64,000 nt of DNA from Comamonadaceae bacterium UBA4962 (GTDB lineage Bacteria > Pseudomonadota > Gammaproteobacteria > Burkholderiales > Burkholderiaceae_C): the NCBI GenBank assembly GCA_002397315.1, contig DHAE01000003.1:135515-199514 (forward strand). The letters run 5' to 3'. The notes beneath the pieces were generated by a model, which saw nothing but the letters and a program-made list of their open reading frames with translations, was not told the DNA's origin and made no database searches. The first letter of the stretch is position 1. Each line of letters starts with the position of its first letter. The translations under genes and the position numbers were made by a program. Below are positions 43,213 through 52,828 of the stretch, piece by piece.

Positions 43213-44246
43213 GCGGCGGTGCGGCGACAGCGTTCGCGGGTTCCGGCGGTGCCCGCCGCGCGGCCTGGCTCGCCGCCGGGCTGCTCGCCGCCAGCGCGCT
43301 GCTGCTCGCGCTGGGCTCGGGCGTCGGCAGTACCGGCATCGGTTTCGCCTGGGGGCCGGACGCCGATCCCGTCGCGCGCCAGATCCTCTGGGACATCCGC
43401 CTGCCCCGCACGCTCGGCGCCTGGCTGGCGGGTGCGCTGCTCGGGCTGGCGGGTGCCGTGGCGCAGGGGCTTTTCCGCAATCCGCTGGCAGACCCCTATC
43501 TGCTGGGCAGTGCCTCGGGTGCGGCCCTGGGCGGGGCGCTGGCGATGGCGCTCTTCGGCATGTCGCCGACCGCGGCGCACTGGTTCGCACGGCTGGGCGT
43601 GACGGGCATGGCCTTCATCGGCGCGGTGGCGGCGGTGCTGCTCACGCTCGGGCTCGCGCGCGGCGTGCAGCACACGCTGCGACTGCTGCTGGCCGGCGTG
43701 ATCGTGGGCGTGGTGCTGGGCGCCGCGCGCGACCTGGTGGAACTCGCGTCGCCCGACATCCTGCAGGCCATGCAGGCCTTCACGCTGGGCAGCACCAGCT
43801 TCGTCGGCTGGATCGCGTGCGGCTTGATGGCCGCCGCCTGGGCGGTGAGCGCGGGCGCGGCCTGGGTGCTGGCGCGCGCGCTCGACGGCCTGGTGCTCGG
43901 CGAGGCCACCGCGGCCAGCCTCGGCCTGCCGCTCGCGCCGATGCGCGCGGGGCTGGTGGCGGCCATGGGGCTCGCCACCGGCACGGCCGTGGCGCAGACC
44001 GGGCTGATCGCCTTCGTGGGCCTGGCCGCGCCGCACCTGGTGCGCTCGCTGGCCCCCTGCACGCACCAGCGCCACGTGGTGCTGTCGAGCCTGGCGGGCG
44101 CCGTGCTGCTGCTCGCGGCCGACATCCTGGCGCGCTGGATCATGGCGCCGCAGGAGCTGCCCGTCGGCGTGCTCACCGCCGTGCTCGGCGGCAGCTACCT
44201 GCTGTGGCTCATGCACCGGCGCACCCGGCTCGGGGGCGGGGCATGA
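43209..44246 (+). CDS. btuC: cobalamin ABC transporter permease
   Basis: A 345-residue FecCD-family inner-membrane permease with about ten helices. Signatures are DIRLPRTLGAWLAGALLGLAG, GLFRNPLADPYLLGSASGA, LLLAGVIVG and, near the end, TGLIAFVGLAAPHLVRSL, the loop that docks on the ATPase. Starts at the btuF stop (ATGA) and ends overlapping btuD (ATGA). Confidence 0.93.
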   Translation: MSGGAATAFAGSGGARRAAWLAAGLLAASALLLALGSGVGSTGIGFAWGPDADPVARQILWDIRLPRTLGAWLAGALLGLAGAVAQGLFRNPLADPYLLGSASGAALGGALAMALFGMSPTAAHWFARLGVTGMAFIGAVAAVLLTLGLARGVQHTLRLLLAGVIVGVVLGAARDLVELASPDILQAMQAFTLGSTSFVGWIACGLMAAAWAVSAGAAWVLARALDGLVLGEATAASLGLPLAPMRAGLVAAMGLATGTAVAQTGLIAFVGLAAPHLVRSLAPCTHQRHVVLSSLAGAVLLLAADILARWIMAPQELPVGVLTAVLGGSYLLWLMHRRTRLGGGA

Positions 44247-45040
44247 GCGGCATCGCGCTCGCCACCACCGGCATGGCGGCGTCGCTCGGTGGCACACCGA
44301 TCCTGCACGGCGTCGACCTGCGCCTGCCCGCCGGCCGCTGGACCAGCATCGTCGGCCCGAACGGCGCCGGCAAATCCACGCTGCTCAAGGCGCTCGCGGG
44401 CCTCCTGCCGCGCGGCGCCGTGCGCGGCGGCATCGCGCTGTTCGGCCGGCCGCTGGAAGATTGGGGCACGCGCGAGCGCGCCCGCCAGCTCGCCTGGCTC
44501 GGGCAGAACGAAACCGGCGCCGACGAGCTGCCCGCCTACGACATCACCATGCTCGGCCGCATGCCGCACCAGCCCTGGCTCGCGCCGCCCGGCCCGGCCG
44601 ACCATGCTGCGGTGCGCGCTGCGCTGGAGGCCACGCAGGCCTGGGAATGGCGCCACCGGCCTCTGGCCCAGCTCTCGGGCGGCGAGCGGCAGCGCGTGCT
44701 GCTCGCGCGTGCGCTCGCCGTGCAGGCCCGCGTGCTGCTCATGGACGAGCCGCTGGCCCACCTCGATCCGCCCCACCAGGCCGACTGGCTGCGCACGGTG
44801 CGCGGGCTGGTGCGCGAAGGGAGCACCGTGGTGAGCGTGCTGCACGAGGTCTCGTTCGCCCTGCAGGCCGATGCGCTGGTGGTGCTGGATGCGGGCCGCG
44901 TGCTGCACCATGGCGATGCCGCCGATCCGGCCACGCATGCGGCGGTGGAGGCGGTGTTCGGCCACCGCATCCGCGTGCGCGAGGTCGACGGGCTGCGCGT
45001 GGCCCTGCCGTGCGTGGAGGCGACGCCGCCGCCCGGATGA
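44243..45040 (+). CDS. btuD: cobalamin ABC transporter ATPase
   Basis: A 265-residue ABC ATPase: Walker A GPNGAGKST (about 38-46), Q-loop GQNETG, signature LSGGERQRV, Walker B VLLMDEPLAHLD and switch His in VLHEVSFA. It energises BtuC. The Q-loop region and PAYDITMLGRMPHQPW match cobalamin/iron-siderophore ATPases. It ends the overlapping cobB-cobU-btuFCD run; cobO follows after about 140 nt. Confidence 0.93.
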   Translation: MSGIALATTGMAASLGGTPILHGVDLRLPAGRWTSIVGPNGAGKSTLLKALAGLLPRGAVRGGIALFGRPLEDWGTRERARQLAWLGQNETGADELPAYDITMLGRMPHQPWLAPPGPADHAAVRAALEATQAWEWRHRPLAQLSGGERQRVLLARALAVQARVLLMDEPLAHLDPPHQADWLRTVRGLVREGSTVVSVLHEVSFALQADALVVLDAGRVLHHGDAADPATHAAVEAVFGHRIRVREVDGLRVALPCVEATPPPG

Positions 45041-45181
45041 TCCGGCCGCGCGCTGCGCGCCGTGCGCTTTTGTCGCTGTTGCCGCAAGTCCGCGCCGCCC
45101 GATCCGTTCCGCCCTGATCCGCCGTTCCGCCGGCACCGTGCCGCGGTTTTTTTCCAGAACACCATTCCACCGTACTCCGCC

Positions 45182-45751
45182 ATGCAGATCGAAAACCCAC
45201 CCACCGAGCGCCGCTCGGACAAACCCGCCGGCGAGCGCCGGGGCCTCGTGCTGGTGAACACCGGCGACGGCAAGGGCAAGAGCACGGCGGCCTTCGGCCT
45301 CGCGCTGCGCGCGCACGGGCGCGGCAAGCCGGTGAAGATCTTCCAGTTCATGAAGGTGCCCACTGCGCGCTTCGGCGAGCACCGCGTCTTCGAGCAGCTC
45401 GGCATTCCCATCGAGGGCCTGGGCGACGGTTTCAGCTGGAAGAGCCGCGATCTGGAGCATTCCGCCGATCTCGCACGTGCCGGCTGGGAGCGCGCCCGCG
45501 CGGCCATCCTCGGCGGGGAACACTTCCTGGTGGTGCTCGATGAGGTGACCTATCCGCTCATCTACGGCTGGCTGCCGCTCGCGGACGTGCTGCAGACGCT
45601 GCGCGACCGCCCGCGCGAGGTGCATGTGGTGCTCACCGGCCGCCGCTGCCCGCAGGAAGTGATCGACCTCGCCGACACCGTGACCGAGATGGGACTCGTC
45701 AAGCACGCGTTCCAGGCCGGCGTGCCGGCGCAGCGCGGTATCGAGGACTGA
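45182..45751 (+). CDS. cobO: corrinoid adenosyltransferase (CobO/BtuR type)
   Basis: A 189-residue ATP:corrinoid adenosyltransferase that adds the 5'-deoxyadenosyl group. The P-loop [19 protein letters not shown] (about 29-47) and the motifs [29 protein letters not shown] and [15 protein letters not shown] are diagnostic of the CobA/CobO family. The ATG at 45182 gives the short polar leader typical of the family. bluB follows after 4 nt. Confidence 0.95.
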   Translation: MQIENPPTERRSDKPAGERRGLVLVNTGDGKGKSTAAFGLALRAHGRGKPVKIFQFMKVPTARFGEHRVFEQLGIPIEGLGDGFSWKSRDLEHSADLARAGWERARAAILGGEHFLVVLDEVTYPLIYGWLPLADVLQTLRDRPREVHVVLTGRRCPQEVIDLADTVTEMGLVKHAFQAGVPAQRGIED

Positions 45752-45755
45752 GCGT

Positions 45756-46625
45756 ATGGCGACGACGACGCCCGGGACGTCTGGGACGACCGCCATGCCC
45801 TGCGCAGCGCCGTACCCGGATGCCGACCGCGAGGCCGTCTACCGCGCGATCCGCGAGCGCCGCGACATGCGGCATTTCGCGGGCGGCCAGGTCGAGCCGG
45901 CGGTGCTCGAACGCCTGCTGCGCGCCGCCCACCACGGGCCCAGCGTGGGCTTCATGCAGCCCTGGCGGTTCATTCGCGTGTCCGACCCGGCGCTGCGCCG
46001 CCGCCTGCATGCCTGCGTGGAGGCCGAGCGCCTGCGCACGGCGGACGTGATGGGCGATGGCACCGCCCAGCAGGCCGATGGGCCGGCGGTGCAGGGCGCG
46101 GGGCGGCAGGCGGAATTCCTACGGCTCAAGCTCGAAGGCATCCTCGACGCAGCGGAGCTGATCGCCGTCGCGCTCGCCGACGGGCGCGAGGGGCACGTCT
46201 TCGGCCGCCGCACCATGCCGCACATGGACGTGGCCTCGGCGGGCTGCGCCATCGAGAACCTCTGGCTGGCGGCGCGCGCCGAGGGCCTGGGGATGGGCTG
46301 GGTGTCGATCTTCGATCCCGCCGACGTCGCGCGGCTGCTCGGCCTGCCGCCGGGGGCGGAGCCGCTGGCGCTGCTGTGCCTCGGGCCCGTGCGCGACTTC
46401 TATCCCGAACCGATGCTGGAGCGCGAACGCTGGGCGCGCCGTGCGCCGCTCGCATCGGTGGTGTTCGAAGGCGCCTGGGGGCGGTCCGCGCCATGGCTTT
46501 CCGCCGAAGAGGCGGAGCAGGAAAACCCCGCAGCCCGTCGACCGGAAGGCGCCACCGAAAGCGACCGCAAGCGCGGCCCTGCCCACCGCGAACCCGAACC
46601 TGGGGGCGCGCGCTCCGATGGCTGA
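45756..46625 (+). CDS. bluB: 5,6-dimethylbenzimidazole synthase
   Basis: BluB breaks down reduced FMN with oxygen to make the lower ligand of B12. The nitroreductase-fold protein has ERRDMRHFAGG (flavin binding, about 35), HHGPSVGFMQPWRFIRV, and GRRTMPHMDVASAGCAIENLWLAA, all BluB-type. It is 289 residues because of a charged, probably disordered tail (about 245-289) beyond the usual about 230. It overlaps cbiB by 8 nt. With cobT it supplies dimethylbenzimidazole and activates it. Confidence 0.93.
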   Translation: MATTTPGTSGTTAMPCAAPYPDADREAVYRAIRERRDMRHFAGGQVEPAVLERLLRAAHHGPSVGFMQPWRFIRVSDPALRRRLHACVEAERLRTADVMGDGTAQQADGPAVQGAGRQAEFLRLKLEGILDAAELIAVALADGREGHVFGRRTMPHMDVASAGCAIENLWLAARAEGLGMGWVSIFDPADVARLLGLPPGAEPLALLCLGPVRDFYPEPMLERERWARRAPLASVVFEGAWGRSAPWLSAEEAEQENPAARRPEGATESDRKRGPAHREPEPGGARSDG

Positions 46626-47634
46626 CGGCGCGTCGATGCTGCTGCAGGCGTCGGGGGCTGCGTTGCCCGCGGGCCTGGTTTTGGTGCTCGCGCTGGCCAT
46701 CGACCGCTGGTGGGGCGAGCCGCCCGTGGCCGTGCATCCCGTGGTCTGGATGGGGCGCGCGCTCCAATGGTGCGGCGAGCGCATCGCCCCCGAGCGGCCG
46801 GTGCCGGCCGATGCCCGCGCCTTCCTGCTCGGCGCGGCGGCCTGGCTGGCGCTGGCGTCGCTCACGGCGGGCATCGCCTGGGCGCTGCAGCGCTCCGCAG
46901 GGCAATTGCCATGGTGGCTCGCCGCGCCCGTGCTGGCCGTGCTGCTCAAGCCGATGCTCGCCTGGCGCATGCTGCACGACGAGGTGGCAGCGGTGGAAAC
47001 CGCACTGTCGCAGTCGCTGGCGGCCGGGCGCGATCGCCTCGCACGCCTGGTGAGCCGCGATGTGATTGGGCTGGAGGCCGTGCAGGTGCGCGAATCCGCC
47101 ATCGAGTCGCTCGCGGAGAACCTCAACGACTCCGTCGTGGCGCCGCTCTTCTGGTTCGCCGTGGCCGGGCTGCCCGGCGCAGCGGTCTACCGCCTCGCCA
47201 ACACCGCCGACGCCATGTGGGGCTACCCCGGCATGCGCGGCGGCCGCTACTGGCAATGGGCCGGCAAATGGGCAGCCCGGGCGGACGACGTGCTCTCGTG
47301 GATGCCCGCCCGCATCACGGCCGCGCTGCTGGTGTGGTGCGCGCCGGGCGCATCCGGCGCGCGCTGGGCCGCCGTGGCCCGGCAGGCCCGCCACACGCCA
47401 TCGCCCAACAGCGGCTGGCCCATGGCCGCGATGGCGCTGGCGCTGGACGTGCGGCTCTCCAAGCCGGGCGTCTACACGCTGCATGGCAAAGGCCGGCCGG
47501 CGGCTCCGCTCGATACGCGGCGCGCCGCCCTGCTCGCGGGGCGGGCCGTGCGCTGGTGCGTGCCGCTGGCCCTGTCGGTCCTGTGGCTGCGCGCCCTGCT
47601 GCAGGCCGGCAGCGCCATGGGGTGGGGCGTATGA
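46618..47634 (+). CDS. cbiB: adenosylcobinamide-phosphate synthase (CbiB/CobD membrane protein)
   Basis: A 338-residue inner-membrane protein that joins aminopropanol phosphate (or aminopropanol) to adenosylcobyric acid. Family signatures: AIDRWWGEPPVAVHPVVWMGR near the start, RESAIESLAENLNDSVVAPLFW in the middle, ANTADAMWGY and SPNSGWPMAAMA. About five membrane helices are visible. It overlaps bluB (8 nt) and cobD (4 nt). Confidence 0.95.
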   Translation: MADGASMLLQASGAALPAGLVLVLALAIDRWWGEPPVAVHPVVWMGRALQWCGERIAPERPVPADARAFLLGAAAWLALASLTAGIAWALQRSAGQLPWWLAAPVLAVLLKPMLAWRMLHDEVAAVETALSQSLAAGRDRLARLVSRDVIGLEAVQVRESAIESLAENLNDSVVAPLFWFAVAGLPGAAVYRLANTADAMWGYPGMRGGRYWQWAGKWAARADDVLSWMPARITAALLVWCAPGASGARWAAVARQARHTPSPNSGWPMAAMALALDVRLSKPGVYTLHGKGRPAAPLDTRRAALLAGRAVRWCVPLALSVLWLRALLQAGSAMGWGV

Positions 47635-48740
47635 AGAACGCGCTACACCCCGCAGCCGGCATGAGCGCTGCCGCGCAGGCCGTTCCAGTGCACGGCGGGC
47701 CCGATGCCCTGGGCGTGCCGCTGCATGATTTCTCCACCAACGCGAACGCCTGCGGCCCGTGCCCGATCGCGCTCGCTGCCGTGCGCGCGGCCGATGCCGT
47801 CCGCTACCCGGATCCGGCCTACACCGCGTTGCGCGAGGCGCTGGGCGCGTGGCACGGCGTGCCGCCCGACCGCATCGTGCCGGCCGCGAGCGCGAGCGAA
47901 TTCATCCACCGCATCACTGCCTGGGCCGCGCGGCAGCGTGCGGCCGGCGTGGTGCTGCCTGCGCATGCGTATGGCGACTATGCGCAGGCGGCCGCGGCCT
48001 GGGGCCTGCCGGTGCTGCCGGCATCGGCGGTGTCTTCCGGGGCGCCATTCCCTTTGCTGCTGCACTGGGCCTGCGAGCCTTCGAGCCCGCTCGGCACGGC
48101 CGATCCGGCGCTGGATGCATGGCACGCGGAAGACGCCGCCGCCGCCACGGGCGCGACCGCGACCGTGGACCGTGCCCTGCGCGTGATTGACTGCGCCTAT
48201 GCGCCGCTGTGCCTGGAGCCGGCGGGCCCGGGACGCCACGGGTCTGCACTACCGCCGAGCGCCTGGCAGCTCTGGACGCCCAACAAGGCCCTCGGCCTCA
48301 CGGGCGTGCGTGGCGCCTATGCGATCGCGCCGGAGCATGCGCGGCCGGCAGACGCCGCGGCACTGCGGTCGCTCGCGCCTTCCTGGCCCATCGGCGCGCA
48401 CGGCGTGGCGATGCTGACGGCCTGGGTGGATCCTGCCGTGCAGGCATGGCTCGCCGGATCGCTGGAGGCGCTGCGCGACTGGAAGGCGCAGGTGTTGCAA
48501 ACGTGCGAGGCCATGGCCTGGGCGGTGTACCCGGGAAGCCAGGCCAACTACCTGGTCGCGCGTCCACCCGTGGCCCACCTGGCGCAGCACCTGCAGGATC
48601 TGCGAGCGCAGGGCATCAAGCTGCGTGACTGTGCATCCTTCGGGTTGCCCGGCCACGTGCGCCTGGGCGTGCTGCCGCCGGTCTCGGTGGCGGCGCTGCG
48701 GGAGGCGTGGGAGTCATGCGCGCGGCCCGCGCCCGCATGA
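47631..48740 (+). CDS. cobD: threonine-phosphate decarboxylase (aminotransferase fold)
   Basis: A 369-residue PLP enzyme making aminopropanol phosphate from L-threonine phosphate for the B12 nucleotide loop. It shows LHDFSTNANACGP, VRYPDPAYTALREALGAWHG, a PLP Asp region VIDCAYAPLCLE and the Schiff-base Lys in WTPNKALGLTGVRGAYA. Named CobD in Salmonella and CobC in Pseudomonas denitrificans. It overlaps cbiB and ends the second coupled run; a 112-nt gap follows. Confidence 0.9.
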   Translation: MKNALHPAAGMSAAAQAVPVHGGPDALGVPLHDFSTNANACGPCPIALAAVRAADAVRYPDPAYTALREALGAWHGVPPDRIVPAASASEFIHRITAWAARQRAAGVVLPAHAYGDYAQAAAAWGLPVLPASAVSSGAPFPLLLHWACEPSSPLGTADPALDAWHAEDAAAATGATATVDRALRVIDCAYAPLCLEPAGPGRHGSALPPSAWQLWTPNKALGLTGVRGAYAIAPEHARPADAAALRSLAPSWPIGAHGVAMLTAWVDPAVQAWLAGSLEALRDWKAQVLQTCEAMAWAVYPGSQANYLVARPPVAHLAQHLQDLRAQGIKLRDCASFGLPGHVRLGVLPPVSVAALREAWESCARPAPA

Positions 48741-48852
48741 GCCGCGCGCCGCGCTCCGCCGGTGCCGTGGGGGCGCAAGAAGCGCCAGGTGCCGCTACCA
48801 TGCCGCCTTCCCGCATCCCGCGGTCCCTTGTCTTTTCCTACGGAGCCCTACC

Positions 48853-49638
48853 GTGCGTTCCATCACCGTGAGCCGCTACGTGACGCCCCTGCGCGAAGGC
48901 GGATCGATGCCCGCCGTCGTCGAAGGCGACGACCTGGGCGTCTACGTCCTCAAGTTCCGCGGGGCCGGGCAGGGCGTGCGCGCCCTCATGGCCGAGATCA
49001 TCGCGGGCGGCATCGCGCGCGCGCTGGACCTGCCCGTGCCCGAGATCGTGCTCGCGCAGCTCGACCCCGCGCTCGCGCAGACCGAGCCCGATCCCGAGAT
49101 CCAGGACCTGGTGCGCGCGAGCGCCGGTCTCAATGTGGCCCTCGATTACCTCTCGGGCGCCGTCAACTTCGATCCCGCGGTGGACCGCGTCACGCCCGAT
49201 TTCGCGTCGCGCCTCGTCTGGTTCGATGCGCTCGTGGGCAACGTGGACCGCACCGCGCGCAACACCAACCTGCTGATGTGGCACCGCAACCCCTGGCTCA
49301 TCGACCATGGCGCCGCGCTCACCTTCCACCACGCGTGGAACGGCACCGCCGCGCAGCCCGCCAAACCCTTCGCCCCGATCGCCGACCACGTGCTGCTGCC
49401 GCAGGCCACGCGGCTCGCGGAGGTGGACGCGGGCCTGGCGGAGCGCCTCACGCCCCGGTGCCTGCAGGCCGTGCTGGCCGACGTGCCCGATGAGTTCCTC
49501 GCCCTGGCCGGCGCGGAGCACACGGAAGGACCTTTGGCCGCGCCAGCGTCGCACCGGCAGGCCTACGTGGACTATTTCCTGGCGCGGCTCGCGGGCCGCC
49601 AGGCCTGGCTGCAGGGAGCGATCGATGCACGCGGCTGA
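48853..49638 (+). CDS. HipA-like kinase family protein
   Basis: A 261-residue protein with HipA-type kinase features: an ATP-site-like strand (VVEGDDLGVYVLKFRGAGQG), helix MAEIIAGGIARALDLPVPE, catalytic-loop-like NVDRTARNTNLLMW and metal-binding IDHGAALTF. It lacks the N-terminal HipA_N domain, so it belongs to the short HipA_2 group, which usually pairs with DUF3037, as here. GTG 48853 is the start. It is not a classical HipBA toxin; the function of the pair is unknown. It sits between cobD and cobQ. Confidence 0.82.
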   Translation: MRSITVSRYVTPLREGGSMPAVVEGDDLGVYVLKFRGAGQGVRALMAEIIAGGIARALDLPVPEIVLAQLDPALAQTEPDPEIQDLVRASAGLNVALDYLSGAVNFDPAVDRVTPDFASRLVWFDALVGNVDRTARNTNLLMWHRNPWLIDHGAALTFHHAWNGTAAQPAKPFAPIADHVLLPQATRLAEVDAGLAERLTPRCLQAVLADVPDEFLALAGAEHTEGPLAAPASHRQAYVDYFLARLAGRQAWLQGAIDARG

Positions 49639-50011
49639 CGTCTACGACTACGCGATCGTGCGCGTCGTGCCGCGCGTGGAGCGCGAGGAATTCATCAACG
49701 CCGGCGTGATCCTGTCGTGCCAGCGCACGGGCTTTCTGCAGGCGGCCATGGCGCTGGACACGCCGCGGCTGCTCGCGCTCGATCCCGATGCCGACGTGGA
49801 GACGGTGCGCCGCCACCTCGGCGCGATCGTCGCGATCTGCGCGGGCGACCCCGGCTGCGGCCCGATCGCCGCGCTGCCGTACCGGGCACGCTTCCACTGG
49901 CTCACGGCCCGCCGCAGCGCCATCATCCAGACCTCGCCTGTCCACACCGGCCGCTGCAGCGACGCAGCCGCCGCGCTCGACCACATCATGGACCGCATGG
50001 TCCGGCGCTGA
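49625..50011 (+). CDS. DUF3037 protein, partner of HipA-like kinase
   Basis: A 128-residue cytoplasmic protein starting MHAADVYDYAIVRVVPRVER and containing EFINAGVILSC, the DUF3037 signature; the C-terminus has SPVHTGRCSDAAAALDHIMD. It overlaps the HipA-like gene by 14 nt, implying coupled expression and a shared, unknown function. No antitoxin-type DNA-binding domain is seen. Confidence 0.85.
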   Translation: MHAADVYDYAIVRVVPRVEREEFINAGVILSCQRTGFLQAAMALDTPRLLALDPDADVETVRRHLGAIVAICAGDPGCGPIAALPYRARFHWLTARRSAIIQTSPVHTGRCSDAAAALDHIMDRMVRR

Positions 50012-50228
50012 GCCGGCCACGGCCGAGGCAGAGGGGTTGCCTGCCGGTCCATCCATGGAAAGCGGCGACGGTCCAGCAACGTTGGATGCGGAGAGGGACG
50101 GGCGAGCAGCACGGCATGCGGGATGCCGGCTGACATGCGGACGGCGCCCCGGGCGGGGCGTCCACCACCGGGCCGGGCGAAAGAATCGGGGACCGAATCC
50201 TCCGTTCATTCCCCCGCAAGGAACTCCC

Positions 50229-51023
50229 ATGGCCTCCTCCCCCAGCCCATCCACCCCATCGCAGCGCTTCGCCGGCAAGGTCGTCATCGTCACGGGCGCA
50301 GGCTCCGGCATCGGCGCGGCCACCGCGCGCCGCTTCTCGCAGGAAGGCGCCATGGTCGCGATCGCCGACCTGAGCGACGAGAAGCTCGCCGCCACCCGGG
50401 CCGACCTGCCGTCCGACCGCACGCTCGTGCAGCCCGCCGACGTTTCGCTGTTCGATGAAGTCCAGGCCCTGGTCGATGCCACGGTCGAGCGCTTCGGCCG
50501 GCTCGACGTGATCGTCAACAACGCCGGCATCGCCGTGCAGGGCAAGGTCACCGAAGCGAGCCTGGAAGACTGGCACCGCATCCTCGCGACCAACGTCTCG
50601 GGCGTCTTCCACGGCGCGCGCGCCGCCATGCCGCACCTGATCGAATCCAAGGGCTGCATCGTCAACACCTCGTCCGTCTCGGGCCTGGGCGGCGACTGGG
50701 ACATGAGCTTCTACAACACCTCCAAGGGTGCCGTCTCGAACCTGACGCGCGCGCTGGCGCTGGACCATGGCAAGGACGGCGTGCGCGTGAACGCGGTCGC
50801 GCCCAGCCTCACCTTCACGGGCATGACGGAAGACATCAAGAGCGACCCCGAGCTGCTCGCCAAGTTCGCCGAGCGCATCCCGCTGGGCCGCGGTGCCGAG
50901 CCCGAGGAGATCGCCTCCGTGATCGCCTTCCTGGCGAGCGAGGACGCGGGCTTCGTCACCGGCGTGGTGCTGCCGGTGGACGGGGGCGTGTCGGCATCGA
51001 ACGGGCAGCCGCCGCAGGGCTGA
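50229..51023 (+). CDS. short-chain dehydrogenase/reductase
   Basis: A 264-residue classical SDR. Nucleotide-binding TGAGSGIG (about 22-29) is followed by an Asp-Leu at the end of strand 2 (IADLSDEK) that favours NAD over NADP. NNAGIAVQG, catalytic Ser in NTSSVSGLGG and YNTSK (Tyr-x3-Lys) are present. The C-terminal VTGVVLPVDGGVSAS is typical of the glucose 1-dehydrogenase/3-oxoacyl reductase group. The substrate is unknown. It lies between the HipA-like pair and cobQ with gaps of over 200 nt each side, so it is probably an independent gene. Confidence 0.88.
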   Translation: MASSPSPSTPSQRFAGKVVIVTGAGSGIGAATARRFSQEGAMVAIADLSDEKLAATRADLPSDRTLVQPADVSLFDEVQALVDATVERFGRLDVIVNNAGIAVQGKVTEASLEDWHRILATNVSGVFHGARAAMPHLIESKGCIVNTSSVSGLGGDWDMSFYNTSKGAVSNLTRALALDHGKDGVRVNAVAPSLTFTGMTEDIKSDPELLAKFAERIPLGRGAEPEEIASVIAFLASEDAGFVTGVVLPVDGGVSASNGQPPQG

Positions 51024-51294
51024 GCACCCGCCGCGTCGAGGGGCCTGGGGCTGGCCAGCGGCACGCAGCGGTCCGCGGGCGGATCCGGTACCGCAGGGCA
51101 GGGGACAATAGGCAACCAGCGCGATCCGGGCGGGCCATCCGCCGGGACGCGTGCCTGCCGTCCCCTTCCCGCTGTGCCGTGATCCCCACCTTCCACCTTT
51201 TCCGCAACGCGTCCGGATGGCACGTCCGTGCCGCACGGGCCGTGCATCGCCCATCTTCAGTCCACCGGCTTTCACATACCGTGCAGGAGGTGGC

Positions 51295-52773
51295 ATGACC
51301 GCCCGCTGCATCATGGTCCTCGGCACCTCCAGCGGCGCCGGCAAGAGCTGGCTCGCCACGGCCCTGTGCCGCTGGTTCAGCGACCAGGGCCTGCGCGTCG
51401 CGCCGTTCAAGGCGCAGAACATGAGCAACAACGCGCGCGTAGTGGCCGCGCCCGGCGGGGGCCTGGGCGAGATCGGCAGCGCGCAGTACTTCCAGGCGCT
51501 CGCCGCGCGCGCCGAGCCCGAGGTGCGCATGAACCCGCTGCTGCTCAAGCCCGAGGCGGACACGCGCAGCCAGGTGGTGCTGATGGGACAGGTGAGCGAC
51601 GAGCTCACGCGCATGCCCTGGCGCGGCCGCAGCACGCATGTCTGGCCGCACGTGGCCGCCGCGCTCGATGCGCTGCGGGCCGAGAACGACGTGGTGGTGA
51701 TCGAAGGCGCGGGCTCGCCGGCCGAGATCAACCTGCACGCGAGCGACATCGTCAACATGCGCGTGGCCCGGCATGCCGGCGCGCACTGCCTGCTGGTGAC
51801 CGACATCGACCGCGGCGGCGCGTTCGCGCACCTCTACGGCACCTGGGCGCTGCTGCCCGAGACCGAGCGCGCCCTGATCCAGGGCTTCGTGCTCAACAAG
51901 TTCCGCGGCGACGCCGCGCTGCTGGCACCCGCGCCCGAGATGCTGCGCGAGCGCACCGGCGTGCCCACCGTGGCCACCATCCCCATGCAGTGGCGCCACG
52001 GCCTGCCGGAGGAAGACGGCGTGTTCGACGATGCGGGCCACGTGCGCGCGGGGGCGGGCGGGGCGGTGCACACCACGGTGGCGGTCATCGCCTATCCGCG
52101 CATCAGCAACCTCGACGAATTCCAGCCGCTCAAGAGCGTGCCGGGCCTGCGCCTCGTCTGGGCGCGCAGCCCCGCCGAAGTGGCCGGGGCCGACTGGATC
52201 GTGCTGCCCGGCTCCAAGGCCACCGCCGCCGACCTCGCCTGGCTGCGCACCCAGGGCCTGGACGCCGCCATCGCGGCCCACGCCGCGCGCGGCGGCCGCG
52301 TGCTCGGCATCTGCGGCGGCCTGCAGATGCTCGGCGAGGCGCTGATCGACACCCACGGGGTGGACGGCAACGCGCCCGGCCTCGGCCTGCTGCCGCTGGT
52401 CACCGCCTTCGAACCGGCCAAGACCGTGCGCCGCACGCGTACCGATTTCGGCACGCTGCAGGGCGCCTGGTGCGCGCTCTCGGGCACGGCGGTGCAGGGC
52501 TACGAGATCCACCACGGCCGCACCGCCCAGCATCCGGCCATGGCCGCGGCCGGCGACGTGGCGCGCGAGGTGATCCCCGGCCTGGCGTGGCAGAACGCGC
52601 GCGGCAACGTGCTGGGCCTGTATGTGCACGGCCTGTTCGAGGATGCGGGCGCGCTGCGCGCGCTCTTCGGCGCGGACGTGCCCACGCTGGACGCCGTGTT
52701 CGACCGCCTTGCACGCGGTATCGACCAATGGTTCGAGCCTGCGTGGCGCGCCGCACAGCGCGCAGGCCGATGA
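51295..52773 (+). CDS. cobQ: cobyric acid synthase
   Basis: A 492-residue glutamine amidotransferase that amidates side chains b, d, e and g of adenosylcobyrinic acid a,c-diamide. The N-terminal ATPase has VLGTSSGAGKSWLATALC and PFKAQNMSNNARV. The C-terminal glutaminase has nucleophile Cys340 in GICGGLQMLG and His in GYEIHHGRT. CAGGAGG precedes ATG 51295. The 271-nt gap upstream shows no riboswitch-like blocks. Confidence 0.96.
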   Translation: MTARCIMVLGTSSGAGKSWLATALCRWFSDQGLRVAPFKAQNMSNNARVVAAPGGGLGEIGSAQYFQALAARAEPEVRMNPLLLKPEADTRSQVVLMGQVSDELTRMPWRGRSTHVWPHVAAALDALRAENDVVVIEGAGSPAEINLHASDIVNMRVARHAGAHCLLVTDIDRGGAFAHLYGTWALLPETERALIQGFVLNKFRGDAALLAPAPEMLRERTGVPTVATIPMQWRHGLPEEDGVFDDAGHVRAGAGGAVHTTVAVIAYPRISNLDEFQPLKSVPGLRLVWARSPAEVAGADWIVLPGSKATAADLAWLRTQGLDAAIAAHAARGGRVLGICGGLQMLGEALIDTHGVDGNAPGLGLLPLVTAFEPAKTVRRTRTDFGTLQGAWCALSGTAVQGYEIHHGRTAQHPAMAAAGDVAREVIPGLAWQNARGNVLGLYVHGLFEDAGALRALFGADVPTLDAVFDRLARGIDQWFEPAWRAAQRAGR

Positions 52774-52828
52774 CGACGACGGTGGCGTGCGCAGCCGCCG
52801 TGCCTTTCCTGGAACTCGGAACCCATCC

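Noticed and set aside
48853..50011. Calling the kinase pair a classical HipBA toxin-antitoxin system.
   Set aside because: There is no HipB-type helix-turn-helix protein, and the kinase lacks the HipA N-terminal domain.
51024..51294. Gap before cobQ as a second cobalamin riboswitch.
   Set aside because: The conserved blocks seen at 38001-38235 (GCCACTG, the CCCCCGCAA core) are absent; only an ordinary promoter may be there.
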